Assembly (NCBI GenBank): GCA_027627225.1
Contig: CM051028.1
Span: 16,747,701 to 16,811,700 of the forward strand
DNA length: 64,000 bases
Origin: Congeria kusceri
Taxonomy: Eukaryota > Mollusca > Bivalvia > Myida > Dreissenidae
Direction: 5' to 3'
Part shown: piece after piece, positions 10,331 to 24,160 of the stretch
How positions within the stretch are numbered: position 1 is the stretch's first letter
How the letters are laid out: every line of letters starts with the position of its first letter
Notes under the pieces: generated by a model
What the model was told of the DNA's origin: nothing
The model's database searches: none
The model's input: the letters and a program-made list of their open reading frames with translations, nothing else
Translations under genes and position numbers: made by a program

Positions 10331-13300
10331 AACAGTTGTTTGCCTCCTCCCACTATTTCAAATGTGTTTAATGTTCAAAATTCAGCATTACGTAAGAGCA
10401 CATATTATAATGACATCACATGTCTTATCTTTAGATTTTGGCGCCAAATAAAATGAATATATTGAATAATTGTCTTTTCCGCATAAGAAAACACCGATTT
10501 CAAAGTGCTCGTAGTGCGCCATATAGGTTACCTTGACAACAATTTTCTTCACCATAATGAACGGTATCAGTACGGACAAAAAATATACAACTCGTGAAAA
10601 GATTGTCTTCATGACCATACTTAAATTGTCAAACTGCACGTAATAAGCACGCATTACACAAGTACAACTTGCTTAGGTGTTTCTATGGAACGCCATGACT
10701 GTCGTATGTTGTATTAATTCATGTTATCGTGTTTAAAGTGTTCTTGCTGTATCAAAATGCCGTGTCATGATGTTTAAAAGATGTTTGGTCTTAGTAAGGC
10801 TCAGTTGCCTTTGTCTATATAGTAATTTATTGTGTTATGTGCACATGTTGCTTTCCCAAACGGTTGTGTTTATTTAGTAGTTCTTGTTATGAAAATGTCA
10901 ACAAGACGTGCCAATTTTTTTCTATAGTTTTCATATATTTTTTCTACATTGCAACGGAACTTGTTAATTTTAGTGTCATGTACGCCTGCTTTGATGTCTA
11001 ATCATACCCGTATTTTGACAACGGGTGGTGCTTTCTGCCATTGTAGTGATTGTGCGCCATTAAAGGTGGTTCATCAACACCATAGTATTTGAACACGACT
11101 TCATATTGATTCAACAAGATGAATTTTAGACATGATAAGACAGTGTGAAATAAACAAACTAACACTTTAATTATCAAAGCAGCATGTGCAATGGGCATAA
11201 TAACATTTTGTAAAGCCCACAAATGGTGAAAATGGCCCAATTGTGAATAAACAATTAATATTGCCTGGTAAAATGGCCCAAGTATATGTTACAGGCTCGC
11301 TCATACCGTACTCCAGGAAACATTTGGGTTGTTGGATTTTGTTTAGAGATAAAACACTGATCCTCGAAGTAAGCTGTCATTGTTAAACATCATATTTATT
11401 TATTTGTTAATCATCGTGTCGACGCGGATTAAATCCGGATATTCGCCGTAAATTATCGGCAGTAGCAAGATATTCTAAATGAAACACGAGGAACCTTGGC
11501 TAGTTTGGTCGTGTTGAAAATTTAAACAATACACTGGAATTAAAATTAGTCCAACACCACTTATGTAATAGTTAGAACATATAAAATAAATTTGTACTTA
11601 ATATGTTCTAACTTCCTTAAAACATAACCTACATTTTGATTGGTCGTGCGCATGTACATCATCAGAACATGCAAATGGTAAAAACCCTATATTGTAATGT
11701 TTACTACAAACTCTGAGAAGGCGACGTATCCAATCAAAAGCCAGAAATAAGATCTATTAAGACCATGCTCTTAATGATTAAATCTAACATTTAATGGGTG
11801 TTTGTCTGCATGCTGATTGGGTGAAAATCTAGGTTATGTTTAAAGTAAATGAACTATGATATAGTTTGTAATCATAATACATTATTTTATGTCTTGGCAA
11901 AATCTACATTAAACTCCAAATGTTGGTATTGACTTGCAACACCTTGTATGAGTGTTTAATAACAAATAACTCGAAAATAATATAACATGACAAGCTATTT
12001 GGGCATAATAAATTATTACCGTAACATAATAAAACGTTATCTAAGCAAATCGAGCATAGGACATACAATATATGCGGACGAATATATTCGACAAGACGAA
12101 CACGTTGTTGAAATAATAACATGGTGGATGAAAATATTAAGATATTTTCTGAATAAATAAACCCCACTCACTGACAAAATAATTCGTGACCAATATAAAA
12201 AAGCGACAACATAAACGCCATATATTTACAACGTTTAAGCATGACATAATAAGACACTACTCTGACGAAATCAAAAGTAATTGCACCAGGTAACACCGTT
12301 TACGACATTCGGAATTCGACATAATATATATGTGTGTACACTTTAAAATGGACATAAAAATGGTATGAAAGAGATATACGCTCCACTAACATGATTACAT
12401 GATTTCTCGACAAGATGAAATGGTATGTAGCACAACAACATTACATTTTGGCATAACACATAAAACAAAACGTGCATATAACATAAAAACAAATGCGAAG
12501 ACAAGCTCACATATTGAGTATACAAGATGAACAGTTTATCGACAAGACAACATGAACGTTTGACAAAACAGCATATGCTGCTATACAGAACTACATCAAA
12601 TCTCAACATCATACGGTTTCGGTTCTACTCATATATTATACCGTGATTACTATAACAGCATAAACTGATAATGCAAAGAAATATAACAAAAAGAGAATTG
12701 ACACGTTCAGTTAAAATAAAGTGAAATCCTGTTTCAACATAAAGGAACTCATTAGTGCAAAACATTGTAGGTATAAATTGCTTGCAGGCACAACATCATA
12801 AGTCTGGATGTCAAAGTAAAATCAATTGCACACAATTCCATATGTTCCATTTATCATATTAGCTATTACTTTAATAACTGTTATGTTCACTGTTTTGTCA
12901 AATTCTTCTAGAGCTTCTTGGACAGAATTCTGTTTACATATCATTAGCCAAATGATGTATTGTATGTGGCTGTATGTGTTCCTAAACAAGACATTTAACT
13001 GTCATCGTTTTATCTGTGGCGATTGTTTAATCTATAGACGCACACATAGTTGTATGACCAAAATAGTATGCGGTACCCTAATATATATTATTTGGACCAC
13101 ATCATCTACTTTGGCAGCATGTATTGTTCAACAAACTTTCTATTCCTTATCCATCTCTTAACAAAACCCGTTTAAACCTTGTTAACCCTTTTCCGATTAA
13201 TGTGCATTAATGTGTATTTTGTTTGTGTTTTATTTTCACCAAAGCACATGTATGTACTGTAAAACATCGTGCACTCAGTTTGCATTACTCGGGATTTAGT

Positions 13301-13820
13301 GTACAAATCTCATGACTTAATGTACATTTCTTAGGACCTTAGGTGTATTTCTCATTTCCCTATCTACCGACAAGAACATTTTTGTTGAACTAGTGTGTCA
13401 CGTTCGCCTGCATTCACTGCGGTCCCGCCCGACCACGAGTGAGATCTTTTTCGACATTCTTCAATACGTCTTCTAGTCATTGGTGATTCTATTGTACGAC
13501 CCGCCATGTTGCTGTACTTTGAAATAAGATGTTCTGCAGACGACCATTTCAGGGTTTCGTACTCTGGTTTAAACTGGCAAAGGGATAAACCGTCAATGTA
13601 CAGTTCAAAAATACGTTACAATAGCACAATGTAAAAGGTCTTAAAACAAAATATAAACGCAGTTGCACGTAACTTCCCTTGATAGACATTTGAAATCTTG
13701 GTAACAATTTTAACAAACAAACATGACGGTGCATCAAATGACTACGTGTACAGTGTTATATTTATATGCATTGGGTTGTTCTATTTTTTCAAAATTGACA
13801 AAAAAGTTATCCACGAAAGC
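10331..13820. other. Intergenic, nothing recognised
   Basis: AT-rich DNA with no recognisable gene. A 111-codon open frame at 12826-13161 (+) encodes a Cys- and aromatic-rich hydrophobic stretch, but I see no family resemblance or splice context. I do not call it a gene. Confidence 0.5.
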
Positions 13821-13824
13821 ATAC

Positions 13825-13871
13825 CCACACACACACGCATACACAAACACACACACACACACACACACACA

Positions 13872-13919
<48 letters not shown>

Positions 13920-13928
13920 CACACACAT
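13825..13928. repeat. CA/GCAC compound microsatellite
   Basis: (CA)n, then about eight tandem GCAC units, then (CA)n. This is a typical hypervariable simple repeat. Confidence 0.95.
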
Positions 13929-14059
13929 ATCTGCATACGGTGTAGAGTGAGGACACATGACGAACGCCTTTAAATGGGGACACCACTTTCCTTCGAATGA
14001 ATTGTCACCGTAAGCTGTATACTGCAAAATGCTGCATATCCCCGTATAGAGGGCATAGT

Positions 14060-14106
14060 ATCATCATTATCATTACCATTGACATCATTGTTATCGTCGT
14101 CGTCGT
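14060..14106. repeat. ATC/GTC low-complexity tract
   Basis: Imperfect trinucleotide run of ATC, ATT and GTC. Non-coding. Confidence 0.7.
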
Positions 14107-14427
14107 TTATTGTTGTATTGTTGCAAATCGGCGTATAAAGTTCGTGTCGAGGATGATCACATCATTATGTCATCGTCGTTGTCGTCTGACCGCGGATTAA
14201 CATTCTTTTTCTCAGTTTATGTGCGTACATGGTGTGTGTGGGGTGTTACAAGCGGTTAAGTCGAAATGCTATAACCGAGGAATAACTTTTTTTTAATTAT
14301 AATGACGGAATGGGGGTCATATTTTAATGGGGTCACTTCACTTAATCATACATATTTTGGGCATTAACAAAATTCGGATATATACGCATTTTTTGACCGT
14401 TGCGCCAATTTATTTGTTTATTTACTA

Positions 14428-14545
14428 CAAATACAACTACTGCTACAACTAATAATACTGCTGCTGCAGCTGCTGAAGATGTTGTTGCTGCTGCTATTTA
14501 TACTGTTTCCGATCTGCTTCTGTTCTGCTACTGCTACTGTGAATA
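14428..14545. repeat. CTG/CTA-rich trinucleotide tract
   Basis: Imperfect run of ACT, CTG, GCT and TGC triplets. Non-coding. Confidence 0.7.
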
Positions 14546-16270
14546 CTACTAATCTCAGTTATGTTAAATACTAGACACTGACCATGTCAGCTATATTCAA
14601 AAGTATATTTATGTCAGCTATATTTCAAAAATATATGTATGTATCCAACGTAAACAGCTTACGTTATATCTATATATTGTCAACTAACGAATATAGCACA
14701 CCGCAAACTGTGTACCTTGACAACCCTCGTATAAAACGCACACTAAGCTATTTACGGCGTGAGTAGTGTACGGTCTAACAGATGCGTATACAATGTACAT
14801 TTGGACCGTCATTATTTTACAGTATTAATATTACGTTGCAACAGACTTACGGACCGACGTCAGACATTTTCGGAGAGGAGCGCTTGTCTGTCATGTGTGT
14901 CAAACCCTTTATCTGTGGGAGTACAAGTGCCCGTGTTAGACATGGCGTGCGAAAATTCGCTTTTCATAGCGCATTTGCTTGCCGCCACAAAAACATGATC
15001 AAACGCGTGAATACGGCGATTTTCAACGCATGTAAATAATGAATGCTTTTATGCGGCGACTCGCAACGCTTAAAGGAATCGTTGCGTAAATGCGGCACCA
15101 CTGTGCCTTTTAAACGCATTATTAGCGTTACAGCACTGCCCTACGTGGCTGACGATGTCTGACCATTTTGTTAAGAGTGTTTGAGTGGTCGCGGATGACA
15201 TCAGTGGTCCTACCGTCGAATCACCTTTAGTGCATATAATAAAAATATATAGTATAGCCACGTGTAGCCCATTGACAGTGGACGATCGTGAAGTAGCGCT
15301 AGATGTGTCCGTGTGTTCTCGTACCGGTCTGAACCTCGGAAACCGCGCATTGTAACGCCGTATTTGCACGTCGCCGCCCAAAAAACGTAGCCTGATTCAT
15401 TCCGTTTATGCGGAGACACGCATAACTTTAAAACGATCGTTGTTGTTTCATATATGGGAAATATATTTGCCATTGTATCGCATACAGAAGGATAGCTTTA
15501 AATGTTTATAAAATATTTGTTGCAGTTTTGTCCTGAGAATATATAAAAATGATGATGATTTCATCGCTTTAATGAAATTCTGTATATATGCATTGAAAAT
15601 GAAACCGCTTACGTTAATACGGCGACGTGCATAGGCATGTACGTACAGTGCCTTTTACACGTGTAAGAGAGGGAAAACCTCCGCCACGTCGGTAGTGTCT
15701 ACAAACGCTAGTAAGTTGATTGCGCATTTGACCACGTCGCTTCCAGTTACTGGGTCGACCGGCGTAGGACAACTTCGCGGAGAAACGATTGGTGTACGTG
15801 TTGCACCCGTCAAACCCATTCTTCACTCGCTAAATAAGTAACCTTTGTCTCGTCCGAATCGCACAATTGCTAAATATCGGTCATGATTGCTACTATATTT
15901 TGCGTAAAAATGCAGTCGGAACTTTACTCACAGTGAAATATAGATACTCTCTCTATATATATTATCGTTAAGATGTATAGGTCCGAATTGAGCCGATCTG
16001 GTTTCTTTGGAAAGATGCTTCTCGCTAGGTTCCAAAAAGTTAAGTTACTTATTTGAGTTTAGTCTTTCTGTGAAAAACACAGATACATTCGCGATTTTGA
16101 AGAAAAAGCACCTGCTGACTAGGACTATACATAAACTACTAAAAATTCGAATTTCAAGTCATTCCGAACTTATGAATTATGGAAGTGATATACTCGTATA
16201 TAAGACCAATATCGTTTCTTTGCTTGTTTGTTTGGATTTTTCGCCGTATTTGTTTTATTCTGTGAAACCG
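14546..16270. other. Intergenic, CpG-rich patch, no gene recognised
   Basis: Noticeably more CpG than the surroundings between 14750 and 15830, with loosely repeated phrases of the type TGCGGCGACTCGCAACG at about 15050 and 15410. No reading frame resembles a known family. Confidence 0.4.
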
Positions 16271-16942
16271 GATTTTTTGAATGGCTGGGTGTTTTACATT
16301 TGTAGCACTTCATGTCGTCTATCTAATCATTGTGCAATGGGTTCGTGTAAGAGATACAGGTTTATATTAGTGGCTGAGCTTTCTGTTCACGTGCTAATTA
16401 ACAACTGAACAATGACCAGTTGCGTTCAAGCAACTACATCCAGTAGGCCGACCATGCACTTACAGCGTTAAAAGTACGATGGGCATATTGTACATTTATT
16501 ACAAATCGACTGATTAAACATGTAACATTGTCTATTAAAACAGGAATCCACTTTGAGCACGCAGCATAGATTTATAGTTTTCAGTGCATTTCATTTCCCT
16601 ATGTAAATAATGAAATGATACAATGGCTCACATATTTTACGAAGATAGGTAAAAAGAAAATTGCATTTAGCAGAAATGATTTGCGTTGTTAATAAAATAC
16701 AATGCGGACTATTGTTTTCCTTAATGACACACACAGTGTTAAGTGGTACGCATTTAATTACCCGTCGTACAAGAATATTCTCACATCTACTTTGAAATAC
16801 ATTTTTTCAGCTATACTCCCACATATTTATGTTGCATTGCATAACGACCCATTGCGTTAATGTTTTTAATTAGTAAATCAATGGGGTGTATTCCTATTCA
16901 AAACGGGATAGAATCATGTGACACAATGAGTTCTAGCATGGT

Positions 16943-19900
16943 GAGAGAGCTATAGATAGCAGTACTGGGTTGGGTTAGAGAGATCACATGATTAGAGTGC
17001 TATAGGTAGCAGTACTGGGTTGGGTTAGGGAGATCACATGATTAGAGTGCTATAGATAGCAGTACTGGGTTGGGTTAGGGAGATCACATGATTAGAGTGC
17101 TATAGATAGCAGTACTGGGTTGGGTTAGGGAGATCACATGATTAGAGTGCTATAGGTAGCAGTACTGGGTTGCGTTAGGGAGATCACATGATTAGAGTGC
17201 TATAGGTAGCAGTACTGGGTTGGGTTAGGGAGATCACATGATTAGAGTGCTATAGGTAGCAGTAGTGGGTTGGGTTAGGGAGATCACATGATTAGAGTGC
17301 TATAGGTAGCAGTAGTGGGTTGGGTTAGGGAGATCACATGATTAGAGTGCTATAGGAAGCAGTACTGGGTTGGGTTAGGGAGATCACATGACGAGAGCGC
17401 TATAGGTAGCAGTACTGGGTTGGGTTAGGGAGATCACATGATTAGAGTGCTATAGGTAGCAGTACTGGGTTGGGTTAGGGAGATCACATGATTAGATTGC
17501 TATAGGTAGCAGTACTGGGTTGGGTTCGAGAGATCACATGATGAGAGCGCTATAGGTAGCAGTATTGGGTTGGGTTAGGGAGATCACATGATTAGAGAGC
17601 TATAGGTAGCAGTACTGGGTTGGGTTAGGGAGATCACATGATTAGAGTGCTATAGGTAGCAGTACTGGGTTGGATTAGGGATATCACATGATGAGAGCGC
17701 TAAAGGTAGCAGTAGTGGGTTGGGTTAGGGAGATCACATGATTAGAGTGCTATAGGTAGCAGTACTGGGTTGGGTTAGGGAGATCACATGATTAGAGTGC
17801 TATAGGTAGCAGTATTGGGTTGGGTTAGGGAGATCACATTATTAGAGTGCTATAGGTAGCAGTACTTTGTTGAGTTAGGGAGATCACATGATTAGAGTGC
17901 TATAGGTAGCAGTACTGGGTTGGGTTCGAGAGATCACATGATTAGAGCGCTATAGGTAGCAGTATTCGGTTGGGTTAGGGAGATCACATGATTAGAGAGC
18001 TATAGGTAGCAGTACTGGTTTGGGTTAGGGAGATCACATGATTTGAGTGCTATAGGTAGCAGTACTGGGTTGGATTAGGGAGATCACATGATGAGAGCGC
18101 TATAGGTAGCAGTAGTGGGTTGGGTAAGGGAGATCACATGATTAGAGTGCTATAGGTAGCACTACTGGGTTGGGTTAGGGAGATCACATGATTAGAGTGC
18201 TATAGGTAGCAGAACTGGGTTGGGTTAGGGAGATCACGTGATTAGAGTGCTATTGGTAGCAGTACTGGGTTGGGTTAGGGAGATCACATGATTAGAGTGC
18301 TATAGGTAGCAGTACTGGGTTGGGTTAGGGAGATCACATGATTAGAGTGCTATAGGTAGCAGTACTGGGTTGGGTTAGGGAGATCACATGATTAGAGTGC
18401 TATAGGTAGCAGTACTGGGTTGGGTTATGGAGATCACATGATGAGAGCGCTATAGGTAGCAGTACTGGGTTTGGTTAGGGAGATCACATGATTAGAGTGG
18501 TATATTTAGCAGTACTGGGGTGGGTTCGAGAGATCACATGATGAGAGCGCTATAGGTAGCAGTATTGGGTTGGGTTAGGGAGACCACATGATTAGAGAGC
18601 TATAGGTAGCAGTACTCGGTTGGGTTAGGGAGATCACATGATTAGAGTGCTATAGGTAGCAGTACTGGGTTGGATTAGGGAGATCACATGATGAGAGCGC
18701 TATAGGTAGCAGTAGTGGGTTGGGTTAGGGAGATCACATGATTAGAGTGCTATAGGTAGCAGTACTGGGTTGGGTTAGGGAGATCACATGATTAGAGTGC
18801 TATAGGAAGCAGTACTGGGTTGGGTTAGGGAGATCACATGATTAGAGTGCTATAGGTAGCAGTACTGGGTTGGGTTAGGGAGATCACGTGATTAGAGTGC
18901 TATTGGTAGCAGTACTGGGTTGGGTTAGGGAGATCACATGATTAGAGTGCTATAGGTAGCAGTACTGGGTTGGGTTAGGGAGATCACATGATGAGAGCGC
19001 TATAGGTATCAGTACTGGGTTGGGTTAGGGAGATCACATGATTAGAGTGCTATAGGTAGCAGTACTGGGTTGGGTTAGGGAGATCACATGATTAGAGTGC
19101 TATAGGTAGCAGTACTGGGTTGGGTTAGGGCGATCACATGATTAGAGTGCTATAGGTAGCAGTACTGGGTTGGGTTAGGGAGATCACATGATGAGAGTGC
19201 GATAGGTAGCCGTACTGGGTTGGGTTAGGGAGATCACATGATGAGAGCGCTATAGGTAGCAGTACTGGGTTGGGTTAGGGAGATCACATGATTAGAGTGC
19301 TATAGGTAGCAGTACTGGGTTGGGTTAGGGAGATCACATGATTAGAGTGCTATAGGTAGCAGTACTGGGTTGGGTTAGGGAGATCACATGATTAGAGTGC
19401 TATAGGTAGCAGTACTGGGTTGGGTTAGGGAGATCACATGATTAGAGTGCTATAGGTAGCAGTACTGGGTTGGGTTCGCGAGATCACAATGATTAGAGCG
19501 CTATAGGTAGCAGTACTGGGTTGGGTTAGGGAGATCACATGATGAGAGTTCTATAGGTAGCAGTACTGGGTTGGGTTCGAGAGATCACATGATGAGAGCG
19601 CTATAGGTAGCAGTATTGGGTTGGGTTAGGGAGATCACATGATTAGAGTGCTATAGGTAGCAGTACTGGGTTGGGTTAGGGAGATCACATGATTAGAGTG
19701 CTATAGGTAGCAGTACTGGGTTGGGTTCGAGAGATCTCATGATGAGAGCGCTATAGGTAGCAGTATTGGGATTGGTTAGGGAGATCACGTGATTAGAGTG
19801 CTATAGGTAGCAATACTGGGTTGGGTTAGAGAGATCACATGATTAGAGTGCTATATGTAGCAGTACTGGGTTGGGTTAGGGAGATCACATGATGAGAGTG

Positions 19901-21040
19901 CTATAGGTAGCTGTACTGGGTTGGGTTAGAGAGATCACATGATTAGAGTGCTATAGGTAGCAGACTGGGATGGGTTAGGGAGATCACATGATTAGAGTGC
20001 TATAGGTAGCAGTACTGGGTTGGGTTAGGGAGATCACATGATGAGAGTGCTATAGGTGGCAGTACTGGGTTGGGTTAGGGAGATCACATGATGAGAGCGC
20101 TATAGGTAGCAGTACTGGGTTGGGTTAGAGAGATCACACGTTTAGAGTGCTATAGGTAGCAGTACTGGTTTGGGTTAGGGAGATCACATGATGAGAGCGC
20201 TATAGGTAGCAGTATTGGGTTGGGTTAGTGAGATCACATGATTAGAGTGCTATAGGTAGCAGTACTTGGTTGGGTTAGAGAGATCACATGATGAGAGTGC
20301 TATATGTAGCAGTACTGGGTTGGGTTAGGGCGATCGCATGATTAGAGTGCTATAGGTAGCAGTACTGGGTTGGGTTAGAGAGATCACATGATGAGAGAGC
20401 TATAGGTAGCAGTACTGGGTTTGGTTAGTTAGATCACATGATTAGAGTGCTATATGTAGCAGTACTGGGTTGGGTTAGAGAGATCACATGATGAGAGCGC
20501 TATAGCTAGCAGTACTGGGTTGGGTTAGAGAGATCACATGATTAGAGTGCTATAGGTAGTAGTAGTGGGTTGGGTTAGAGAGATCACATGATTAGAGTGC
20601 TACAGGTAGCAGTAGTGGGTTGGGTTAAAGAGATCACATGATTAGAGTGCTATAGGTAGCAGTACTGGGTTGGGTTAGAGAGATCACATGATGAGAGCGC
20701 TATAGGTAGCAGTACTGGGTTGGGTTAGAGAGATCACATAATTAGAGTGCTATCGGTAGCAGTACTGGGTTTGGTTAGAGAGATCACATGATGAGAGTGC
20801 TATATGTAGCAGTACTGGGTTGGGTTAGGGAGATCAAATGATTAGAGTGCTATAGGTAGCAGTATTGGGTTTGGTTAGAGAGATCACATGATGAGAGCGC
20901 TATAGGTAGCAGTACTGGGTTGGGTTAGGGAGATCACATGATTAGAGTGCTATAGGTAGCAGTACTGTGTTGGGTTAGAGAGATCACATGATGAGAGTTC
21001 TATAGGTAGCAGTAGTGGGTTGTGTTAGAGAGATCACATG
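16943..21040. repeat. 50-bp satellite, about 82 copies
   Basis: Exact 50-base period. A consensus monomer runs ATTAGAGTGCTATAGGTAGC, then AGTACTGGGTTGGGTTAGGG, then AGATCACATG. Every monomer holds three G-runs in GGGTTGGGTTAGGG, which contains the telomere hexamer TTAGGG. Variants such as ATGAGAGCGC and GGGTTCGAG recur in blocks. Two single-base slips (about 19488 and 19961) offset the phase and then restore it. The array is non-coding and absent from the matching place in the C unit. Confidence 0.97.
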
Positions 21041-22325
21041 CATATGAAGAATGTTTGCAGGAATTAAGCGATAGGTAGTGCTAGCAAGTATACATAATCC
21101 TGTCACACCTTTCGTATTGAATAGACGTTAGAAAGAAAATATAATTTTAACCACTTTATGGTCTCAAGTTATGAACAAACGCCATTTCTATAGTCATGTA
21201 TGAACGTACGAAAGCTTATTTCCGAAAGAACGCTGGGGTATGTTACGATATTCTACATATACATTTAAAAAAAAAACATTATTATTGACAGACTTTAACA
21301 CATTTCCTTAATATAAATAGTGTTCGATTAATGATACTTCCAGATTATTGTTTACATTTTTAATGCGATGAAACTGACCATATTCCTCGTGTTTCATTGA
21401 GAGTATAATGCAGCTCGCCGAAAGTTAGCGGATAATACTCGGATTTATTATTCGTTGCCATGATGATTACTAAATAATTATAGCTTAAAGATTATGTTTA
21501 TCAACAGGTTACTTGGAGGATACCTAATCAGTATCAAACAACCTTAATGATTCCTGGCGTACGGTATATACACACTGGTGATATATACTTGGACAATTTT
21601 GCCATTTGATGTCTGGTTTATGTTTTTATTCAACATTTCTTCATTTCCATCTTTCATTTGCCTTTAAACATGAAATTCTCTATTGTCAGGACTTTTCTGC
21701 CAAATTCCTTCAAATCATGTTCGATCGTTTAAAGTTAAATCATGGAGTGAATCGCTTTTTTGTAAGGTTAAATTGATGTAAGAATGAGAAAAATGTTTCA
21801 TCTGAACCTAATGAAAACATTAAAACACAGAAATGATGACCCCTTAACTCCTTCAAAACAATTACTTGTAGAAAAGCAATCCTACTATGGCACCTTATAT
21901 GGTTTATTTGAATACTGTCATTACATGTAATGTTAATATCCTAATATTTAAACTTCGACGATAACCGCATGAAATAGCCTCCCTAATAAAATAGTCCCAA
22001 TAAAACACTGACACGTGCAATTATGTATAAGCTGGACCGTTCTTTAAACGTTTAAACTAGAAACATATTTGTATCCAGTTATTCTAGTTCAAATCATACC
22101 ACTGCTCAACTGAATAATTGTACATATAACTATGCGTACGGAAGTGAAATGTAAGTCTCTGGTTCAGTCTCAGTTGATCGGGAATATACTTACAACATGG
22201 ACTTTATACGTGATCATGCGTTTTATTCGGTAAGTATGATACATCGGAAATGATTTAAAACAAACAAGACTATAAGCATTCTACTTACTTTATCTACATG
22301 TCAAGTAATTGGCTGAAATGATTAA
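21041..22325. other. B-unit spacer, no gene
   Basis: AT-rich non-coding DNA collinear with 32615-33665 of the C unit. It includes conserved phrases such as ACGTACGGTATATA near 21560. I see no reading frame. Confidence 0.55.
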
Positions 22326-23400
22326 AACAAGAGGTTCATGATGGCCCAAAGAATTCACATGAGAACGGGCATGTATGAAGACCGTACTGCTGTGACAGGT
22401 TTGAAAATTAAGGTATGAGTTGGGTGGTGGATGTGCGGTGTTTTTTCTTATGGTTCTCAAATAATTTTTCATGATGTTCTTACCTGAAACTTACTCATTA
22501 AGTAAGTGACAATTGTGGAAAATGCAGAGACCGTAGATTTTGATGTCTTTTTCCAAAACAGTTTCGGAGAGCTAGCTGCAATGCGATAATTGCAATGGCT
22601 GTGCTATACGGACAAGTTTTGCTATTTCTTTGATAATTTTCTGTCCAATGATGAATGATGAATGATGAATGATAAATGCAGGCTCTGAAGCCATTCATGT
22701 TGTGTACAATAACTGCATGTAAAGTTTGCAACTGTTAAAAGTCTAATTTTATCAATCAGTGTTTATAGTCATACACAAATAGTGAAAGTTTGGTCAACAT
22801 TGGATACAAAATCCTTTGTGCGAGCCAATAATTGAAAACTTGTTGATTTTTTTTTCCACACACAAGGGAAATAACTCCGGTGTTTCTGGTCCAATCTTTC
22901 TTATATTTGATTTCAACTGAAATATCATGATTATAGACAAACTGTGAAGATTGGATGCAAAATGAAGTCTCTATCATGAATAATATCCATTTTTGAATAT
23001 TTTTTCATTTGCAATTGGCAATAACTCCGGTATTTGAAACTCGATCTGGCCCATTCTCGGCATCTGCTAAGATCTGAAAGTCATACACAAAATGTGAAAG
23101 GTTGGTAAAGATTGGATGGAAAATAAAGTATATATGTTGGAAAAAGTCATTTGCACTGTTTTGCATGAAAAAGGGGCAATAACACTAGTGTTACTGGTTT
23201 AATCTGGCCCAATAACCAATGCCTTCCGAGATTTTATGGTCATACACAAACTATGCAAGTGTGGTTAAGATTGGATAAAAAGTGAAATCACTATCGTGAT
23301 AACGAAACACGTTGTTGACGTCACACGGACGACGGACGACGCAGGAGAGGCCCTCTGTACTAATAGCTCACCTAGAACTTGGTGCTCAGGTCAGATAAAA
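22326..23400. mobile_element. Non-autonomous repeat element with internal tandem copies
   Basis: Starts ACAAGAGG..CATGATGGCCC and ends AATAGCTCACC...GTGCTCAGG followed by poly-A. This is the same pair of ends as the 46599-49685 element. Inside are several diverged copies of about 150 bp with GTCATACACAAA and GGCAATAACTCCGG. The C unit lacks it at the equivalent point (about 33665-33690), which gives an empty site. Confidence 0.75.
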
Positions 23401-24160
23401 AAAACTGGCATGGGCTAGGTCATATATAGAACTTGTTTAAACAACATAGTCTCATTGTTAGGTGGCACTACAATGGAATGAATGTAGTACTTATATAATT
23501 ATAAGGACATACCTTCTTGTAGCATTACTAACGTTAACTGGGTCCCGCCAATTACATGAAAGCAACACGCTGAAGTCAAGTCAAGCAATCCAATGTTAAT
23601 CGTTATTTTAATGTACATAATACACACATATGATCATAATCTATACAAAGATAAAATATACAGGCGTTAATCTCCCATGAAAGCCTTTCATAATTTGTGA
23701 GCGTCTTACCATTTGATTTAGAAATGTAAGTAACATTACAAGCCTAAATACCAATACTTGTCAAATATAAAGGAGTATCATACATTAACAATCATTTCCT
23801 ATGTACACTTCAGCTGGCAATTTTAGTATAAATCTAACGGTCGCTTAAAATATCAAACATTTTTACAAAAGCAGTAAACATGCACAATCATTACATCATT
23901 CGTCACTTCACAATTTAAGAGTACATAAACAGTAAAATTCAACACGGACAGTTCGTCATTTGCTGATCTACTTTTCAAGTTCTGAACTGAGTTCCTCCTG
24001 TACATTCAAGACATGTTTAACAATATGGTGTCAGCAGCATTCTCATTGTAAAACTGTACAGCAAACCTACACCATTCCGATTGTGAATAATGTATTGCGC
24101 ACATTTTCGAAGCAAATTCCGCATATAGGGAGTAAATCACTGATCGTAAATCTCTGTTTC
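23401..24160 (-). other. Probable 3' flank or 3' UTR of gene B
   Basis: Non-coding stretch after the gene B stop codon. Pieces are conserved in the matching position of C (33690-34445) and D (about 45050-46097), for example ACTTGTTTAAACAACAT then GTCTCATTGTTAGGTG. Conservation across three copies suggests UTR or regulatory DNA, but no poly-A signal was settled. Confidence 0.45.

Noticed and set aside
12826..13161. 111-codon hydrophobic open frame on + strand
   Set aside because: Lies in AT-rich DNA with no splice context, no recognised motif and no copy elsewhere in the window.
13698..14027. Overlapping open frames on both strands
   Set aside because: Produced by the CA/CACG microsatellite, which has no stops in several frames.
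16943..21040. Possible CRISPR array
   Set aside because: Units are head-to-tail with no unique spacers, and the host is eukaryotic. It is a satellite.
16943..21040. True interstitial telomere
   Set aside because: TTAGGG occurs once per 50-bp monomer, not as a continuous hexamer run. Only telomere-like.
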